A stretch of 33,633 nt of DNA from Bacteroidota bacterium (GTDB lineage Bacteria; Bacteroidota; Bacteroidia; CAILMK01): positions 1 to 33,633 of the forward strand of contig JABDBQ010000032.1 in NCBI GenBank assembly GCA_013288555.1, read 5' to 3'. Under the pieces are notes generated by a model, which was given only the letters and a program-made list of their open reading frames with translations, was not told the DNA's origin and made no database searches. The position numbers and the translations under genes were made by a program. Position 1 is the stretch's first letter. Each line of letters starts with the position of its first letter. Below, in pieces: positions 1-7,960 of the stretch.

Positions 1-58
1 AGGGGTAAGTAGTAAATAGTCCGTGGTCAATGGTAAATGGTAAATGGGAGAGTATCCC

Positions 59-66
59 TATCTTTG
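59..66 (+). promoter_or_regulatory. Bacteroidota-type -7 promoter box
   Basis: TATCTTTG matches the Bacteroidota -7 consensus TAnnTTTG exactly. It ends 5 nt before the ATG at 72, so the transcript would start at or near the start codon. No clear -33 TTTG is visible in the low-complexity sequence upstream. The box supports the start at 72 over the longer reading frame that would begin at 30. Confidence 0.55.
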
Positions 67-71
67 TACGT

Positions 72-431
72 ATGAACCTAGAAGAATTCCGTGATCATTG
101 TTTAAGTAAAAAAGGCGTGACCGAAGAAACGCCATTTGGTCCGGAAGTACTTGTATATAAGGTATTGGGTAAAATGTTTTCATCAACAGGTATTGATAGA
201 ATACCACCGAGTGCTAATCTTAAATGTGACCCTGACAAGGCTATTCAATTGAGAAACGAATACAAATCCATTTTGCCCGGATATCACATGAATAAACTGC
301 ACTGGAATACAATTATCCTGGAAAGCGAACTGGATGATAGGTTTATTAAAGAATTGATAGATCACTCTTATAACCTTGTTGTTTCAGGGTTGCCTAAGAC
401 TCAGCAGCTAGAATTAGCAAAAACAGATTAG
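72..431 (+). CDS. MmcQ/YjbR family protein
   Basis: A 119-aa protein of the YjbR/MmcQ (DUF419, CyaY-like fold) family, recognised from the order of conserved parts: an N-terminal helix (NLEEFRDHCLSKKGVTEETP), FGPEVLVYKVLGKMF, the strand LKCDP, a PGYHMNKLHWNTI block and a C-terminal helix with SYNLVVSGLPK. Members are small cytoplasmic proteins proposed to bind DNA; no enzyme activity is established. The frame stays open upstream to 30, but the -7 box at 59-66 and the family's usual N-terminus favour ATG at 72. It stands alone; the rRNA methyltransferase downstream is on the same strand after 48 nt of AT-rich simple repeat. Confidence 0.85.
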   Translation: MNLEEFRDHCLSKKGVTEETPFGPEVLVYKVLGKMFSSTGIDRIPPSANLKCDPDKAIQLRNEYKSILPGYHMNKLHWNTIILESELDDRFIKELIDHSYNLVVSGLPKTQQLELAKTD

Positions 432-479
432 CCCAAATTCCAAATTTCAAATTTCAAGTCACAAATAACAAACCACAAC

Positions 480-1667
480 TTGTCAGTATTCAATCTCAAA
501 AGCACTATCCGTATCAACTGCGCCAAACGTTGCAGTATATATTTGAAACAAGAAGTGGAAGCCCTTGGATATAAGGTGGATGAAGCTACCGATGCCAGTG
601 TCCAGATTACGGGCACACTGGTGGATTGTATGAAGCTCAATCTTTACCTGCGTACGGCGTACAGGGTGATGTTTTTGCTGGAATCTTTTGAAGCAGAAAA
701 TCCAGACCAGTTGTATGAAACACTGGTTGCGTTACCATGGGAAGAATATATAGAGTCCAAAGGATATATAAGCATCAGTTCTTTTGTTGAGAATGATTTT
801 ATTACAGATACAAGATTTGCCAATCTGAAAGTGAAGGATGCCATTGTGGACCGGATGAAGCAAAAAACCGGAGACAGACCCGATTCCGGTCCGGAAACAA
901 ATAAAATGGTGTTATATCTCTATTGGAAAGACAGGGATGCGTCGATATTTATCGATACATCAGGAGATACGATTGCGAAACATGGATACAGGAAATATAC
1001 CGTAAAAGCCCCTATGCAGGAAGCCCTTGCAGCCTCAGTGATTATGGCAACGAAATGGGATAAGCAAAGCGCTTTTATTAATCCGATGTGCGGCAGCGGC
1101 ACGCTTGCTATTGAAGCTGCCCTGATGGCAATGAATAAGGCACCCGGATTGATGCGTGATAATTTTGGGTACTGCCATATCAAAGGCTATGATGAAAAGA
1201 TTCATGACGAAATGCACAGAGAAGCAGCCCTGAAAATGAACCCCAAACTGAGTTTCCCGATCATTTCCTCAGATAATGACAAAAGGGCGGTAGATGCCTC
1301 AAGAACCAATGCCCGTGTAGCGAGGGTTGACAACCTGATCCGTTTTGAAAACTGTGACTTTGAAGAGACCACAATTATTGACCGCAATAAAGGGATTGTG
1401 ATCCTGAATCCTGAATATGGCGAGCGGATGGGCGAAGCTGATATCCTGGAAGTTACTTATGCAGCCATCGGTGATTTTTTCAAGAAGAAATGCAAAGGCT
1501 ATACCGGATATATTTTTACCGGGAATATGGATCTGGCGAAAAAAGTAAGGCTTGCCACCAAACGCAAAATCGAATTTTATAACGGGAAGATTGATTGTCG
1601 TTTGCTGGAGTATGAGCTGTACGAAGGAACTAGGGTGGAAAAGGCAGTTGTAAGTGATAAGGAGTAA
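480..1667 (+). CDS. RlmL-like 23S rRNA (guanine-N2) methyltransferase, class I SAM-dependent
   Basis: A 395-aa THUMP plus methyltransferase protein of the RlmL/YcbY N-terminal type, expected to methylate a guanine of 23S rRNA. The THUMP region covers roughly residues 45-155. SAM-binding motif I is NPMCGSGT at 201-208. The catalytic motif IV reads NPEYGER at 310-316 where the common form is NPPYGER. The RlmK half found in enterobacterial RlmKL fusions is absent. The start is TTG at 480, with no upstream ATG that fits the family N-terminus (FNLKSTIRINCAKRCSIYL). The last residues (AVVSDKE) and the stop are encoded by a GTAAGTGATAAGGAGTAAG-type simple repeat, so the native C-terminus may have been altered by repeat growth. 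Confidence 0.88.
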   Translation: MSVFNLKSTIRINCAKRCSIYLKQEVEALGYKVDEATDASVQITGTLVDCMKLNLYLRTAYRVMFLLESFEAENPDQLYETLVALPWEEYIESKGYISISSFVENDFITDTRFANLKVKDAIVDRMKQKTGDRPDSGPETNKMVLYLYWKDRDASIFIDTSGDTIAKHGYRKYTVKAPMQEALAASVIMATKWDKQSAFINPMCGSGTLAIEAALMAMNKAPGLMRDNFGYCHIKGYDEKIHDEMHREAALKMNPKLSFPIISSDNDKRAVDASRTNARVARVDNLIRFENCDFEETTIIDRNKGIVILNPEYGERMGEADILEVTYAAIGDFFKKKCKGYTGYIFTGNMDLAKKVRLATKRKIEFYNGKIDCRLLEYELYEGTRVEKAVVSDKE

Positions 1668-1708
1668 GTGGTAAGTCTATTCTTGCGCGGGCCAATTAGG
1701 ACGACTTG

Positions 1709-1725
1709 TCCCGACTTATTCGGGA
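1709..1725. repeat. Interspersed palindrome TCCCGA-N5-TCGGGA
   Basis: A perfect 6-bp stem with loop CTTAT, in the 86-bp gap between the convergent methyltransferase and small secreted-protein genes. It is one of twelve copies in the window. The others lie at 8337, 12099, 12231, 14622, 14754, 23332, 23384, 23566, 23637, 23763 and 29045. All are intergenic. In this gap it could also act as a weak bidirectional terminator. Confidence 0.75.
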
Positions 1726-1753
1726 TTATCTTATCAGCACATCAACAAATTAT

Positions 1754-2221
1754 TTATTTGATTATCTTATAATCCTTCCTCAATTCGCCTTTTTTGATCT
1801 TTGCATTAATCTCATTTACAGGATCTTTCATGTCATATCTGCTGCCGCAATCAATCAGTTCAGTGAGTGGGTTTTTGTCAATGATCATACTTAACAACGC
1901 ATCTAGAGTTGGAGCCTGGGAAAGTTCGGCATATTGGGCGTAAGTCAGTTTTATAAAAGCCACATTGAGTCCGATTCCCCTGTTGTCTAAAAGATATCCA
2001 CGCTTCAGCCTGGTTGGAGTGGGATATTGTTCTCTGCTTTTTATATCTGATGGATCGGGATAGGAGATGATATGTTTTTTATCATCCGTTAAAAGAATCG
2101 GAACATTTTTACTGTAGTTTTTTCGTGTTTTATAGACCAGCACATGGGGATATGCTCCCTGTTGTGCCTGACCATAAGAAAATCCTGAAAACAATATCAA
2201 TAAAGATAAGATTATTTTCAT
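1754..2221 (-). CDS. Secreted hypothetical protein coupled to a C10 peptidase
   Basis: A 155-aa protein with a clear signal peptide (MKIILSLLILFSGFSYGQAQ). The mature part has a conserved look (VLVYKTRKNYSKNVPILLTDDKKHIISYP, GYLLDNRGIGLNVAFIKLTY, PLTELIDCG), but I know no function for it. It resembles a hypothetical protein seen in other Bacteroidota. Its start overlaps the stop of the upstream peptidase gene by 4 nt (ATGA), so the two should be translationally coupled. C10 peptidases are often encoded next to their proteinaceous inhibitors, which makes an inhibitor or chaperone role possible. That is an inference from position only, because no Spi-like motif is visible. Confidence 0.75.
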   Translation of the reverse strand: MKIILSLLILFSGFSYGQAQQGAYPHVLVYKTRKNYSKNVPILLTDDKKHIISYPDPSDIKSREQYPTPTRLKRGYLLDNRGIGLNVAFIKLTYAQYAELSQAPTLDALLSMIIDKNPLTELIDCGSRYDMKDPVNEINAKIKKGELRKDYKIIK

Positions 2222-4794
2222 TTTGTTATTGATATTTTTGTGGTTATCAATCCGTTGTTCGTTTTTAATTTCAGGATATACATTCCCTGTGCCTGATTGC
2301 TAACCGGTATTTCTAACATTGTTTTATCTCCGGGATTCACCAAATTAAAGACCTGCTTCCCGGTCATATCTACCAGAATTATTTGTTCCATTTTTTCATG
2401 CAGGTTGCTGATATCAATATTCAGAATATTTTGTGCAGGATTTGGGAAAATTTTGATGTTGCTTGCATCGAAGCTTTCGGGTTTTATTGCAGCTCCTGCT
2501 GATCTTTTTACTTTGAGGTCCAGTTGATAGGTGCCTGTAGCGCCCGGGAATATAGGAGCTACTTTAAACACTACTGTATCAGGACCATTGACCACAGCAG
2601 TACCGGGAATAGACTGGTCGAAAGTTCCGGACCAGAATTTCCCTCTATCTTCCGTAAATGAAAACACCCCGTCCAGTGTATATTTTTGACTGCCAAAAGG
2701 ATATCTTAGGTCATACAGATTTCCACTAAATGTATAATAGTACCCGGCAGGGACTTCAATTTTATAAAAATCGACATCCGAACCGGTATTGATATTGGCT
2801 CCCACTGTTCTGATCTCGGCAGAATCCATTGCAAAATTCGGAGAAATATCAAAAGCGGAATCTACGGTATTATTCGGTTCATATGGGTCAGGTCCCAAAG
2901 GAGGAGCTGCGATTGTGACCTTCACAGGGTTCTGGTAATTTGTGGATCCGATCAACTGGAATGGGACACCATTGTCAGGAGAATAAGAAGCAACCAGCAA
3001 ATAGGTTCCGGGTGAAACCGTATCATTTGAATTGGTAAACAGCAGGTTGTTGGTGAAACTGGAATTTGCCTGTAAGGTATCCCTGATTTGCTGAACAAGA
3101 AAATCGGAGCTGCCATCGAAATGGTAGAGCCTGACATAAAATACGCCTGTAATAGTTTGGGAACCTGTATTGTACACATTGAAATCGACGGATAATGGAT
3201 TCCCTTGAGATGCGCCACTTGTTGCTATAATAGGTGTTGATAATTCAAGGGTATTAGCCCAGTAGACTTTTAGACTTGTTTTATTGGTATATCCATTGTT
3301 GCTTACGATCGACCAGTTGCCGCCACTGGGCCGGTAATACACCTGTATGTTATAATTTCCGGGTAATAATAAGGCCGAACCGGGATATGAAAATGTGATG
3401 GTTCCGGTGTTTTGTCCGATACTGACACTGGTTGCTGTATTAACTACAGAATCAACCAGGTTGCCTGAGCTGTCAAATATCTCTGCACAGAAATTCCCGG
3501 TAAAATTGTGTGAGCCACTATTGATATTTATGATGTTGGTACTGATTGTAAAACTATTTCGGTACTGAACAGAGGTTCCTGATAAATTGAGTCCGCTGTT
3601 CAATCCCATATTGTAGGATAATAATGCTTTGGAAGGTTGAATGCCTATTATGGCTTCCTCATTGCTGTTGTAAGAACCACTGCCAGCCCCGGTTCCACCG
3701 GTCCCGGGATTTAGCGCATTGATGGAAAAATACCCATCATAAATACCGCGCCATCCCCAGTTGAAGTGCAGATAATTATCGGTGATTCTGTAACCATCAC
3801 ACACAAAACAATGTCCACCTCCATTCCCGGTTCCTGTATAGATTACCGGTCTTCCGGCATTGATTTCAGCTTCGATGGTATCAATCCAGGCAGCATCAGA
3901 ACTGTAATCAGACCTGAGAATGCCATGCAAAGATTTATCATATCCAAAATAGGTTTTAAGGGCATATTCAGCACAGTTTTTCTGAGTACTCTCGACAGAA
4001 AGCACGTATGCATCGCTTTCACTGGGTCCATAAGTCATATTCACGCTTACCCCGCATTGATACATTAAAGTAGCCACGGCTGTATTGGCACCGTTAAGAA
4101 CGTTAGGCATGTTTGTCCATTGGTAAGAAGTCCCACCAAAACTGGCAGATTGAGTGCCATAACTTGGGTCATTATAAGAATGAAAACCAATACCCGTAGA
4201 CGGATAATTCCAGAACTTCATGATCTGTGCCATAGTCGTTGCCACACAGCCGGTTACGGTATGTCTTTTGGAAGCATAATCATAAGGGCAAAGGTCGTTA
4301 TAGTAAGGCAGCTGATCCCATGTGGTATTTAATAATGTAGCCCCTCCGGTTAAGGTTTGCTGTGGGGCTGTGGGGCTGATGTTGTAATCGAGATTGGACC
4401 ATTTTGAACTGATATCCGTACTCGCAGCAATATTATTTTCAATGATATATTGCATCTGACTGGTATAACCCTTAAGCCATTCAGAAACGTGAACGGGGAT
4501 ATGATCAGTACTGAATTGTCCTTCATCAGAATAACCCAGGATGGGTATGGCCTGGTCATCGCCAGCAACGATCACAAAACCATGATCGGCATTAAATACA
4601 TAATAATAAATGGTTTGATTGGTTTCAGAAGTAAATACCAGCTTCAGGTCAGTACTTGCCTGAAATGCATTTGCGGTATTATTCAAAAGGAAATTTAAAC
4701 CTTTTTTTTTGGCTGTCGCTTCATCTACCTGTTTTGCATAGACTGACAATCCCAACAATATGAGGGCAAATGATATAAATAATTTCTTCATCAC
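2218..4794 (-). CDS. Secreted C10 family cysteine peptidase (streptopain-like) with PPC and T9SS sorting domains
   Basis: An 858-aa secreted protease. A signal peptide (residues 1-20) is followed by a Spi-type propeptide (about 21-130) with the typical VDEATAKKKGLNFL start. The C10 catalytic domain covers about 145-390. The nucleophile is Cys183 in TGCVATTMAQIMKFWNYP, the general base is His328 in GGGHCFVCDGY, and the FNWGWRGIYDGYF block (about 344-356) supplies the conserved Asn and Trp. Beta-sandwich repeats and a PPC-type domain (from PYEPNNT, near 645) follow. The protein ends in a type A T9SS sorting domain (IKIFPNPAQN onward). All catalytic residues are present. Family members degrade host or environmental proteins outside the cell; the substrate here is unknown. 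It is followed by the overlapping 155-aa gene. Confidence 0.93.
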   Translation of the reverse strand: MMKKLFISFALILLGLSVYAKQVDEATAKKKGLNFLLNNTANAFQASTDLKLVFTSETNQTIYYYVFNADHGFVIVAGDDQAIPILGYSDEGQFSTDHIPVHVSEWLKGYTSQMQYIIENNIAASTDISSKWSNLDYNISPTAPQQTLTGGATLLNTTWDQLPYYNDLCPYDYASKRHTVTGCVATTMAQIMKFWNYPSTGIGFHSYNDPSYGTQSASFGGTSYQWTNMPNVLNGANTAVATLMYQCGVSVNMTYGPSESDAYVLSVESTQKNCAEYALKTYFGYDKSLHGILRSDYSSDAAWIDTIEAEINAGRPVIYTGTGNGGGHCFVCDGYRITDNYLHFNWGWRGIYDGYFSINALNPGTGGTGAGSGSYNSNEEAIIGIQPSKALLSYNMGLNSGLNLSGTSVQYRNSFTISTNIININSGSHNFTGNFCAEIFDSSGNLVDSVVNTATSVSIGQNTGTITFSYPGSALLLPGNYNIQVYYRPSGGNWSIVSNNGYTNKTSLKVYWANTLELSTPIIATSGASQGNPLSVDFNVYNTGSQTITGVFYVRLYHFDGSSDFLVQQIRDTLQANSSFTNNLLFTNSNDTVSPGTYLLVASYSPDNGVPFQLIGSTNYQNPVKVTIAAPPLGPDPYEPNNTVDSAFDISPNFAMDSAEIRTVGANINTGSDVDFYKIEVPAGYYYTFSGNLYDLRYPFGSQKYTLDGVFSFTEDRGKFWSGTFDQSIPGTAVVNGPDTVVFKVAPIFPGATGTYQLDLKVKRSAGAAIKPESFDASNIKIFPNPAQNILNIDISNLHEKMEQIILVDMTGKQVFNLVNPGDKTMLEIPVSNQAQGMYILKLKTNNGLITTKISITK

Positions 4795-4810
4795 AATTAA
4801 TTTGAAAAGG

Positions 4811-4818
4811 TAAAATTA
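4811..4818 (-). promoter_or_regulatory. -7 promoter box of the C10 peptidase gene
   Basis: On the minus strand the sequence is TAATTTTA, one mismatch from TAnnTTTG, ending 16 nt upstream of the ATG at 4794. No convincing -33 TTTG is seen at the expected distance. Confidence 0.35.
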
Positions 4819-4871
4819 AGAAGAGTTTTGAAAAAGGCGAGATATAGCGTCCTGAATTTAAATGATTGAAC

Positions 4872-5354
4872 TTAATTTATCTGATCAAGATACTCTCTCA
4901 AATCCGCATTCGAAGGAATCAATAATGTCTGAACCCCTGCTTTTTTCCCGGCTTCGATATCGCGATCGTTGTCGCCGATGAACCAGGATTTTTCCGCATG
5001 AATATTAAAACGTGCTAGTGCTTTTTCGAGCATCAGGCTATCGGGCTTTCGGCAGATACATGCGGACACCACAGGATGATGTGGACAATAATAAAATTCC
5101 TGTATTATTATTTTTTCAGATTCAAAATGATATTTTAATTGGTCATGGATTTCATGAACTCTTGCATGATCATAAAGTTCGCGGGCTATGCCCCCCTGGT
5201 TTGTGATCACAATAAAAATATAGCCTTTTTTTTGCAGTTCCTGTAGGGATTCGACAATTCCGTGAACCAATATGATGTCTGCGGGTAAATAGTTATAATC
5301 GCCTCTTTCGGTAATCAACACTCCATCCCTGTCCAAAAAAATGGCTTTATTCAT
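4872..5354 (-). CDS. GmhB-like HAD-IIIA phosphatase (D,D-heptose 1,7-bisphosphate phosphatase family)
   Basis: A 160-aa cytoplasmic HAD phosphatase. Motif I is FLDRDGV with Asp8 and Asp10, motif II is VITNQGG, and motif IV is IGDNDRDIEAGKKAG with Asp128 and Asp132. The GmhB zinc site is present: Cys90 and His92 (CPH) with Cys99 and Cys101 (CIC), followed by RKP. Known members dephosphorylate heptose 1,7-bisphosphate in LPS inner-core synthesis or, in related forms, histidinol phosphate. No heptose or histidine genes are nearby, so the substrate stays open. It is shorter than the E. coli enzyme (191 aa). It is divergent from the glycosyltransferase gene, with 78 bp between the starts. Confidence 0.85.
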   Translation of the reverse strand: MNKAIFLDRDGVLITERGDYNYLPADIILVHGIVESLQELQKKGYIFIVITNQGGIARELYDHARVHEIHDQLKYHFESEKIIIQEFYYCPHHPVVSACICRKPDSLMLEKALARFNIHAEKSWFIGDNDRDIEAGKKAGVQTLLIPSNADLREYLDQIN

Positions 5355-5396
5355 ATATAGTTTTCACCTGTATTTACGTTATTAACTCCTAAAATT

Positions 5397-5416
5397 CAAA
5401 ACTATTCATAATTTCG
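5397..5416. promoter_or_regulatory. Divergent promoter region between gmhB-like and glycosyltransferase genes
   Basis: Two back-to-back -7-like boxes lie in this 78-bp gap. TAGTTTTG on the minus strand (5397-5404) fits TAnnTTTG exactly and lies 42 nt before the phosphatase ATG. TAATTTCG on the plus strand (5409-5416) has one mismatch and lies 16 nt before the TTG start of the glycosyltransferase. Confidence 0.45.
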
Positions 5417-5432
5417 TAAAAATTATCCTCCT

Positions 5433-6185
5433 TTGTCAGATAAGATAGTCATTATCCCTACATATAATGAAAGGGAAAACATTGAAAAACTCATTCGTGC
5501 AGTTATGGGTCTGGCTGTCCTTTTTGACATGCTGGTGGTGGATGACGGATCGCCTGATGGTACTGCAGCAATTGTAAAAGAATTAATAGCAGGAGAATTT
5601 TCAGGCAGACTTTTTATTGAGGAGCGAAAAGGCAAACTAGGCCTCGGTACTGCATATATTCATGGCTTTCACTGGGCACTTGACAGGAAATATGAATATG
5701 TATTTGAAATGGATGCTGATTTTTCGCACAACCCGACTGACCTGGCAAGATTAGCCGAAGCTTTGGTTAACGGGGCAGATGTCGCCATTGGTTCACGTTA
5801 CGTTACGGGGGTGAATGTGGTGAACTGGCCCATGGGACGCGTCATCATGAGCTATTATGCTTCCAAATATGTGCAGACCATTACAGGCCTTACGGTGAAA
5901 GATACCACGGCCGGATTTGTGGGTTATCGCCGCAGAGTTCTGGAAACGATTGATCTTGATAATATTAAGTTCAAAGGTTATGCCTTCCAGATCGAAATGA
6001 AATTCACCGCATGGAAACATGGTTTTAAAATTGTAGAAGTACCCATCATTTTTACCGATAGGAGTGAAGGAACTTCTAAAATGTCGAAAGGAATTTTTAA
6101 AGAAGCAGTGATCGGAGTCATCCAGATCAAGCTGAAAAGTTTTTTTACCCGTTATAAAAAGGCAGAAACATCGTTGCCCAACTGA
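5433..6185 (+). CDS. DPM1-like polyprenol monophosphomannose synthase (GT2)
   Basis: A 250-aa family 2 glycosyltransferase. The N-terminal strand VIIPTYNERENIEKLI, the nucleotide-sugar site VVDDGSPDGT (about 35-44) and the metal-binding EMDADFSHNP (Asp94, Asp96) match the DPM1 type. It uses GDP-mannose (or a related sugar) to make polyprenyl-phosphate sugar at the membrane. There is no C-terminal membrane segment, as in soluble DPM1 forms. The TTG start at 5433 is chosen because family members begin a few residues before VIIPTYNE, and no ATG is available there. The stop overlaps the ATG of the MscS gene by one base (TGATG), so the two are one transcription unit. Confidence 0.9.
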   Translation: MSDKIVIIPTYNERENIEKLIRAVMGLAVLFDMLVVDDGSPDGTAAIVKELIAGEFSGRLFIEERKGKLGLGTAYIHGFHWALDRKYEYVFEMDADFSHNPTDLARLAEALVNGADVAIGSRYVTGVNVVNWPMGRVIMSYYASKYVQTITGLTVKDTTAGFVGYRRRVLETIDLDNIKFKGYAFQIEMKFTAWKHGFKIVEVPIIFTDRSEGTSKMSKGIFKEAVIGVIQIKLKSFFTRYKKAETSLPN

Positions 6186-7099
6186 TGACCTTTATTCAAA
6201 TATTTATTGATGTGCCTAACCAGGTGGCCATCGACCTGAAAAAAGTGGGCACTGATCTCAATAACGTAAAGGCAGTCAGCAATTTCGAAAGATATTCTGA
6301 ACATGTTAAAAAACTGGTACTGGAATACGGCCCGAGAGTTGTCACTGGTTTTGTGGTTCTTGTTATTGGTTGGTGGCTAATCAGACTGGTAGTCAGGGCA
6401 TTGAACCGGTTGATGGAGGCGCGGGAAATTGACCCGACCCTCCGTCCTTTTCTCAAGACTCTATTGTCCATTTCGCTCAAAGTGATGCTTATTATCAGTG
6501 TCGCTTCCCAGATCGGCGTTCAGACCACTTCTTTTGTGGCGGCACTGGGTGCAGCGGGACTTGCCGTGGGCCTGGCATTGCAGGGCAGCCTGGCAAATTT
6601 TGCAGGCGGAGTGCTGATCTTATTTTTTAAACCTTTCAAAGCCGGGGATTATATCGGCGCGCAGACCTTCGAAGGTAAAGTAACTGAAATACAGATCCTT
6701 TATACCATACTTACTACGGCTGATAATAAGAAAGTTGTAATCCCGAATGGCCTTCTTTCAAACAACAGCGTTGTGAATTTCAGTGCCAATGAAACACGCA
6801 GGGTGGATTTAAAAATTAACGTGGATACCGGCAGTGATCTTTCAAAAGCCAAAAAGATCATTGAAAAAGTTGTTGCGGCTAATGTATTGATATTAAAGGA
6901 TCCGGCACCTACAATTGGTGTTCATGACCTGACCGATAGTGCCATGACTTTCGTATGCTGGGTATGGGTGAATAAAGATGATTACCTGGCAGTGAAACAT
7001 GGGGTTCAGGAAGCTGTGAAAATTGCATTTGACCAGGAAGGCATCAAACTACCGTCAGCAATGACGATAATTCAGATGGGGGATGGGGCTCGTACTTAA
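6185..7099 (+). CDS. MscS family small-conductance mechanosensitive channel
   Basis: A 304-aa inner-membrane channel. After an N-terminal amphipathic stretch there are membrane segments near residues 53-75 and 95-113. The pore-lining helix is rich in Gly and Ala (SFVAALGAAGLAVGLALQGS) and runs into LANFAGGVLILFFKPFKAGDYI, the MscS hallmark. The soluble beta and alpha-beta domain follows (VTEIQILYTILTTADNKKVVIPNG, then VDLKINVD). Length fits the E. coli MscS class (286 aa). It relieves turgor on hypo-osmotic shock. It is translationally coupled to the preceding glycosyltransferase. Repeats fill the 470 bp downstream. Confidence 0.93.
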   Translation: MTFIQIFIDVPNQVAIDLKKVGTDLNNVKAVSNFERYSEHVKKLVLEYGPRVVTGFVVLVIGWWLIRLVVRALNRLMEAREIDPTLRPFLKTLLSISLKVMLIISVASQIGVQTTSFVAALGAAGLAVGLALQGSLANFAGGVLILFFKPFKAGDYIGAQTFEGKVTEIQILYTILTTADNKKVVIPNGLLSNNSVVNFSANETRRVDLKINVDTGSDLSKAKKIIEKVVAANVLILKDPAPTIGVHDLTDSAMTFVCWVWVNKDDYLAVKHGVQEAVKIAFDQEGIKLPSAMTIIQMGDGART

Positions 7100-7128
7100 T
7101 CCATGGTGATTTAATAATTAACTAATTT

Positions 7129-7343
7129 GTTCAACCCCTCCGCGGTTGTTAAGATGTCAATCGATATCATCCACCGGTTTTGCCCTCGGTTATTATTATT
7201 TAACCCCTTCAGGCTTCCAGAACCAATTGGGCATGATTTTGTAGTTGCTTTTTACAACCCTGAAAGGGTTGAACAATAATAACCATGGGTGCAACCCATG
7301 GCAATTCTCAAAATCTATAATACAACCCTGAAGGGGTTGAACA
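7129..7343. repeat. Pair of REP-like units in inverted orientation
   Basis: Two roughly 90-bp units face each other here. Each has, in its own orientation, a CCTGAA-(A/G)GGGTT hairpin, the spacer AATAATAACC, a second hairpin (ATGGGTGCAACCCAT in the right unit), about 40 bp of unrelated sequence and a closing hairpin ending GGGGTTGAAC. The left unit (7129-7218) is on the minus strand and the right unit (7254-7343) on the plus strand. This explains most of the gene-free 7100-7569 stretch; nothing else is apparent there. Confidence 0.7.
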
Positions 7344-7569
7344 GCTAACTAATCTGTCTCGAAAATCTTAATATTTTGTAAATCCAGATTCAGAATTTGG
7401 TACAATAAGACAGTTCTATACAATTTGTGAATAAAATCTTAGCCAAAGGATTAACAGATAGCCTTTTTTTATACGACTTTTGCACTAAGGCAAATGCTAT
7501 CCCTGAGATAATAGCTAATTTGGACTGAAATAACCCGATAGATACTGATATAGTAAGAAAATAAACCTC

Positions 7570-7872
7570 GTGCCCGATATTCAATCTGAAACATTTACTG
7601 TACAACAGCTCGAGGAAATGAGCGAACTCCTCAGGGCCATTGCGCATCCCCTCAGGATCATGATCATTGATCTGCTTAAAGACGGGAAGCAGCTTACCGT
7701 AACCCAGATTCAGAAAGAACTGCATATCGAACAGGCAGTGGCATCGCATCATTTGATTATTTTGAAAAACAAGGATGTTCTCGATGCACACCGCAGTGGG
7801 AAGACCATTTTATATTATCTGCGTAACGAATATATCAGCCGGATCGTTAACGAAACAAGACTGGCTGTTTGA
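7570..7872 (+). CDS. ArsR/SmtB family winged-helix transcriptional regulator, cysteine-free
   Basis: A 100-aa winged-helix repressor. LRAIAHPLRIMIIDLL is the ArsR dimer/HTH start, LTVTQIQKELHIEQAVASHHLIILK is the recognition helix region, and DAHRSGKTILYYLRNEY is the wing. There is no cysteine in the whole protein, so neither the ELCVCDL metal site nor the SqrR/BigR dithiol switch is present. The start is GTG at 7570. It precedes a rhodanese gene on the same strand by 88 bp, which holds a 54-bp imperfect palindrome. The pairing suggests control of sulfur handling, but the sensed signal cannot be read from the sequence. Confidence 0.85.
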   Translation: MPDIQSETFTVQQLEEMSELLRAIAHPLRIMIIDLLKDGKQLTVTQIQKELHIEQAVASHHLIILKNKDVLDAHRSGKTILYYLRNEYISRIVNETRLAV

Positions 7873-7889
7873 TTTTAGGTTGACAACTT

Positions 7890-7943
7890 GCCACAAAGGC
7901 ACCAGGCACAAAGGAAAAATTTGTGTCTTTGCGTCTTGGTGGC
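7890..7943. repeat. Imperfect palindrome between arsR-like and rhodanese genes
   Basis: A 54-bp inverted repeat begins GCCACAAAGGCACC and ends CGTCTTGGTGGC, with the centre GGAAAAATTTG. It contains the same CACAAAG/CTTTG words as the tandem array at 11066-11502 and is probably a related single copy. It sits in a possible operon, so its RNA hairpin could reduce read-through. Confidence 0.6.
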
Positions 7944-7960
7944 TAAAATAAAATAATATT

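Noticed and set aside
30..71. Longer start for the YjbR-like protein
   Set aside because: The extra 14 codons come from a simple GGTAAATGG repeat and contain the -7 promoter box.
7390..7791. A 133-codon open frame on the minus strand
   Set aside because: It overlaps the ArsR gene and repeat sequence; the product resembles no family and the ArsR frame is clear.
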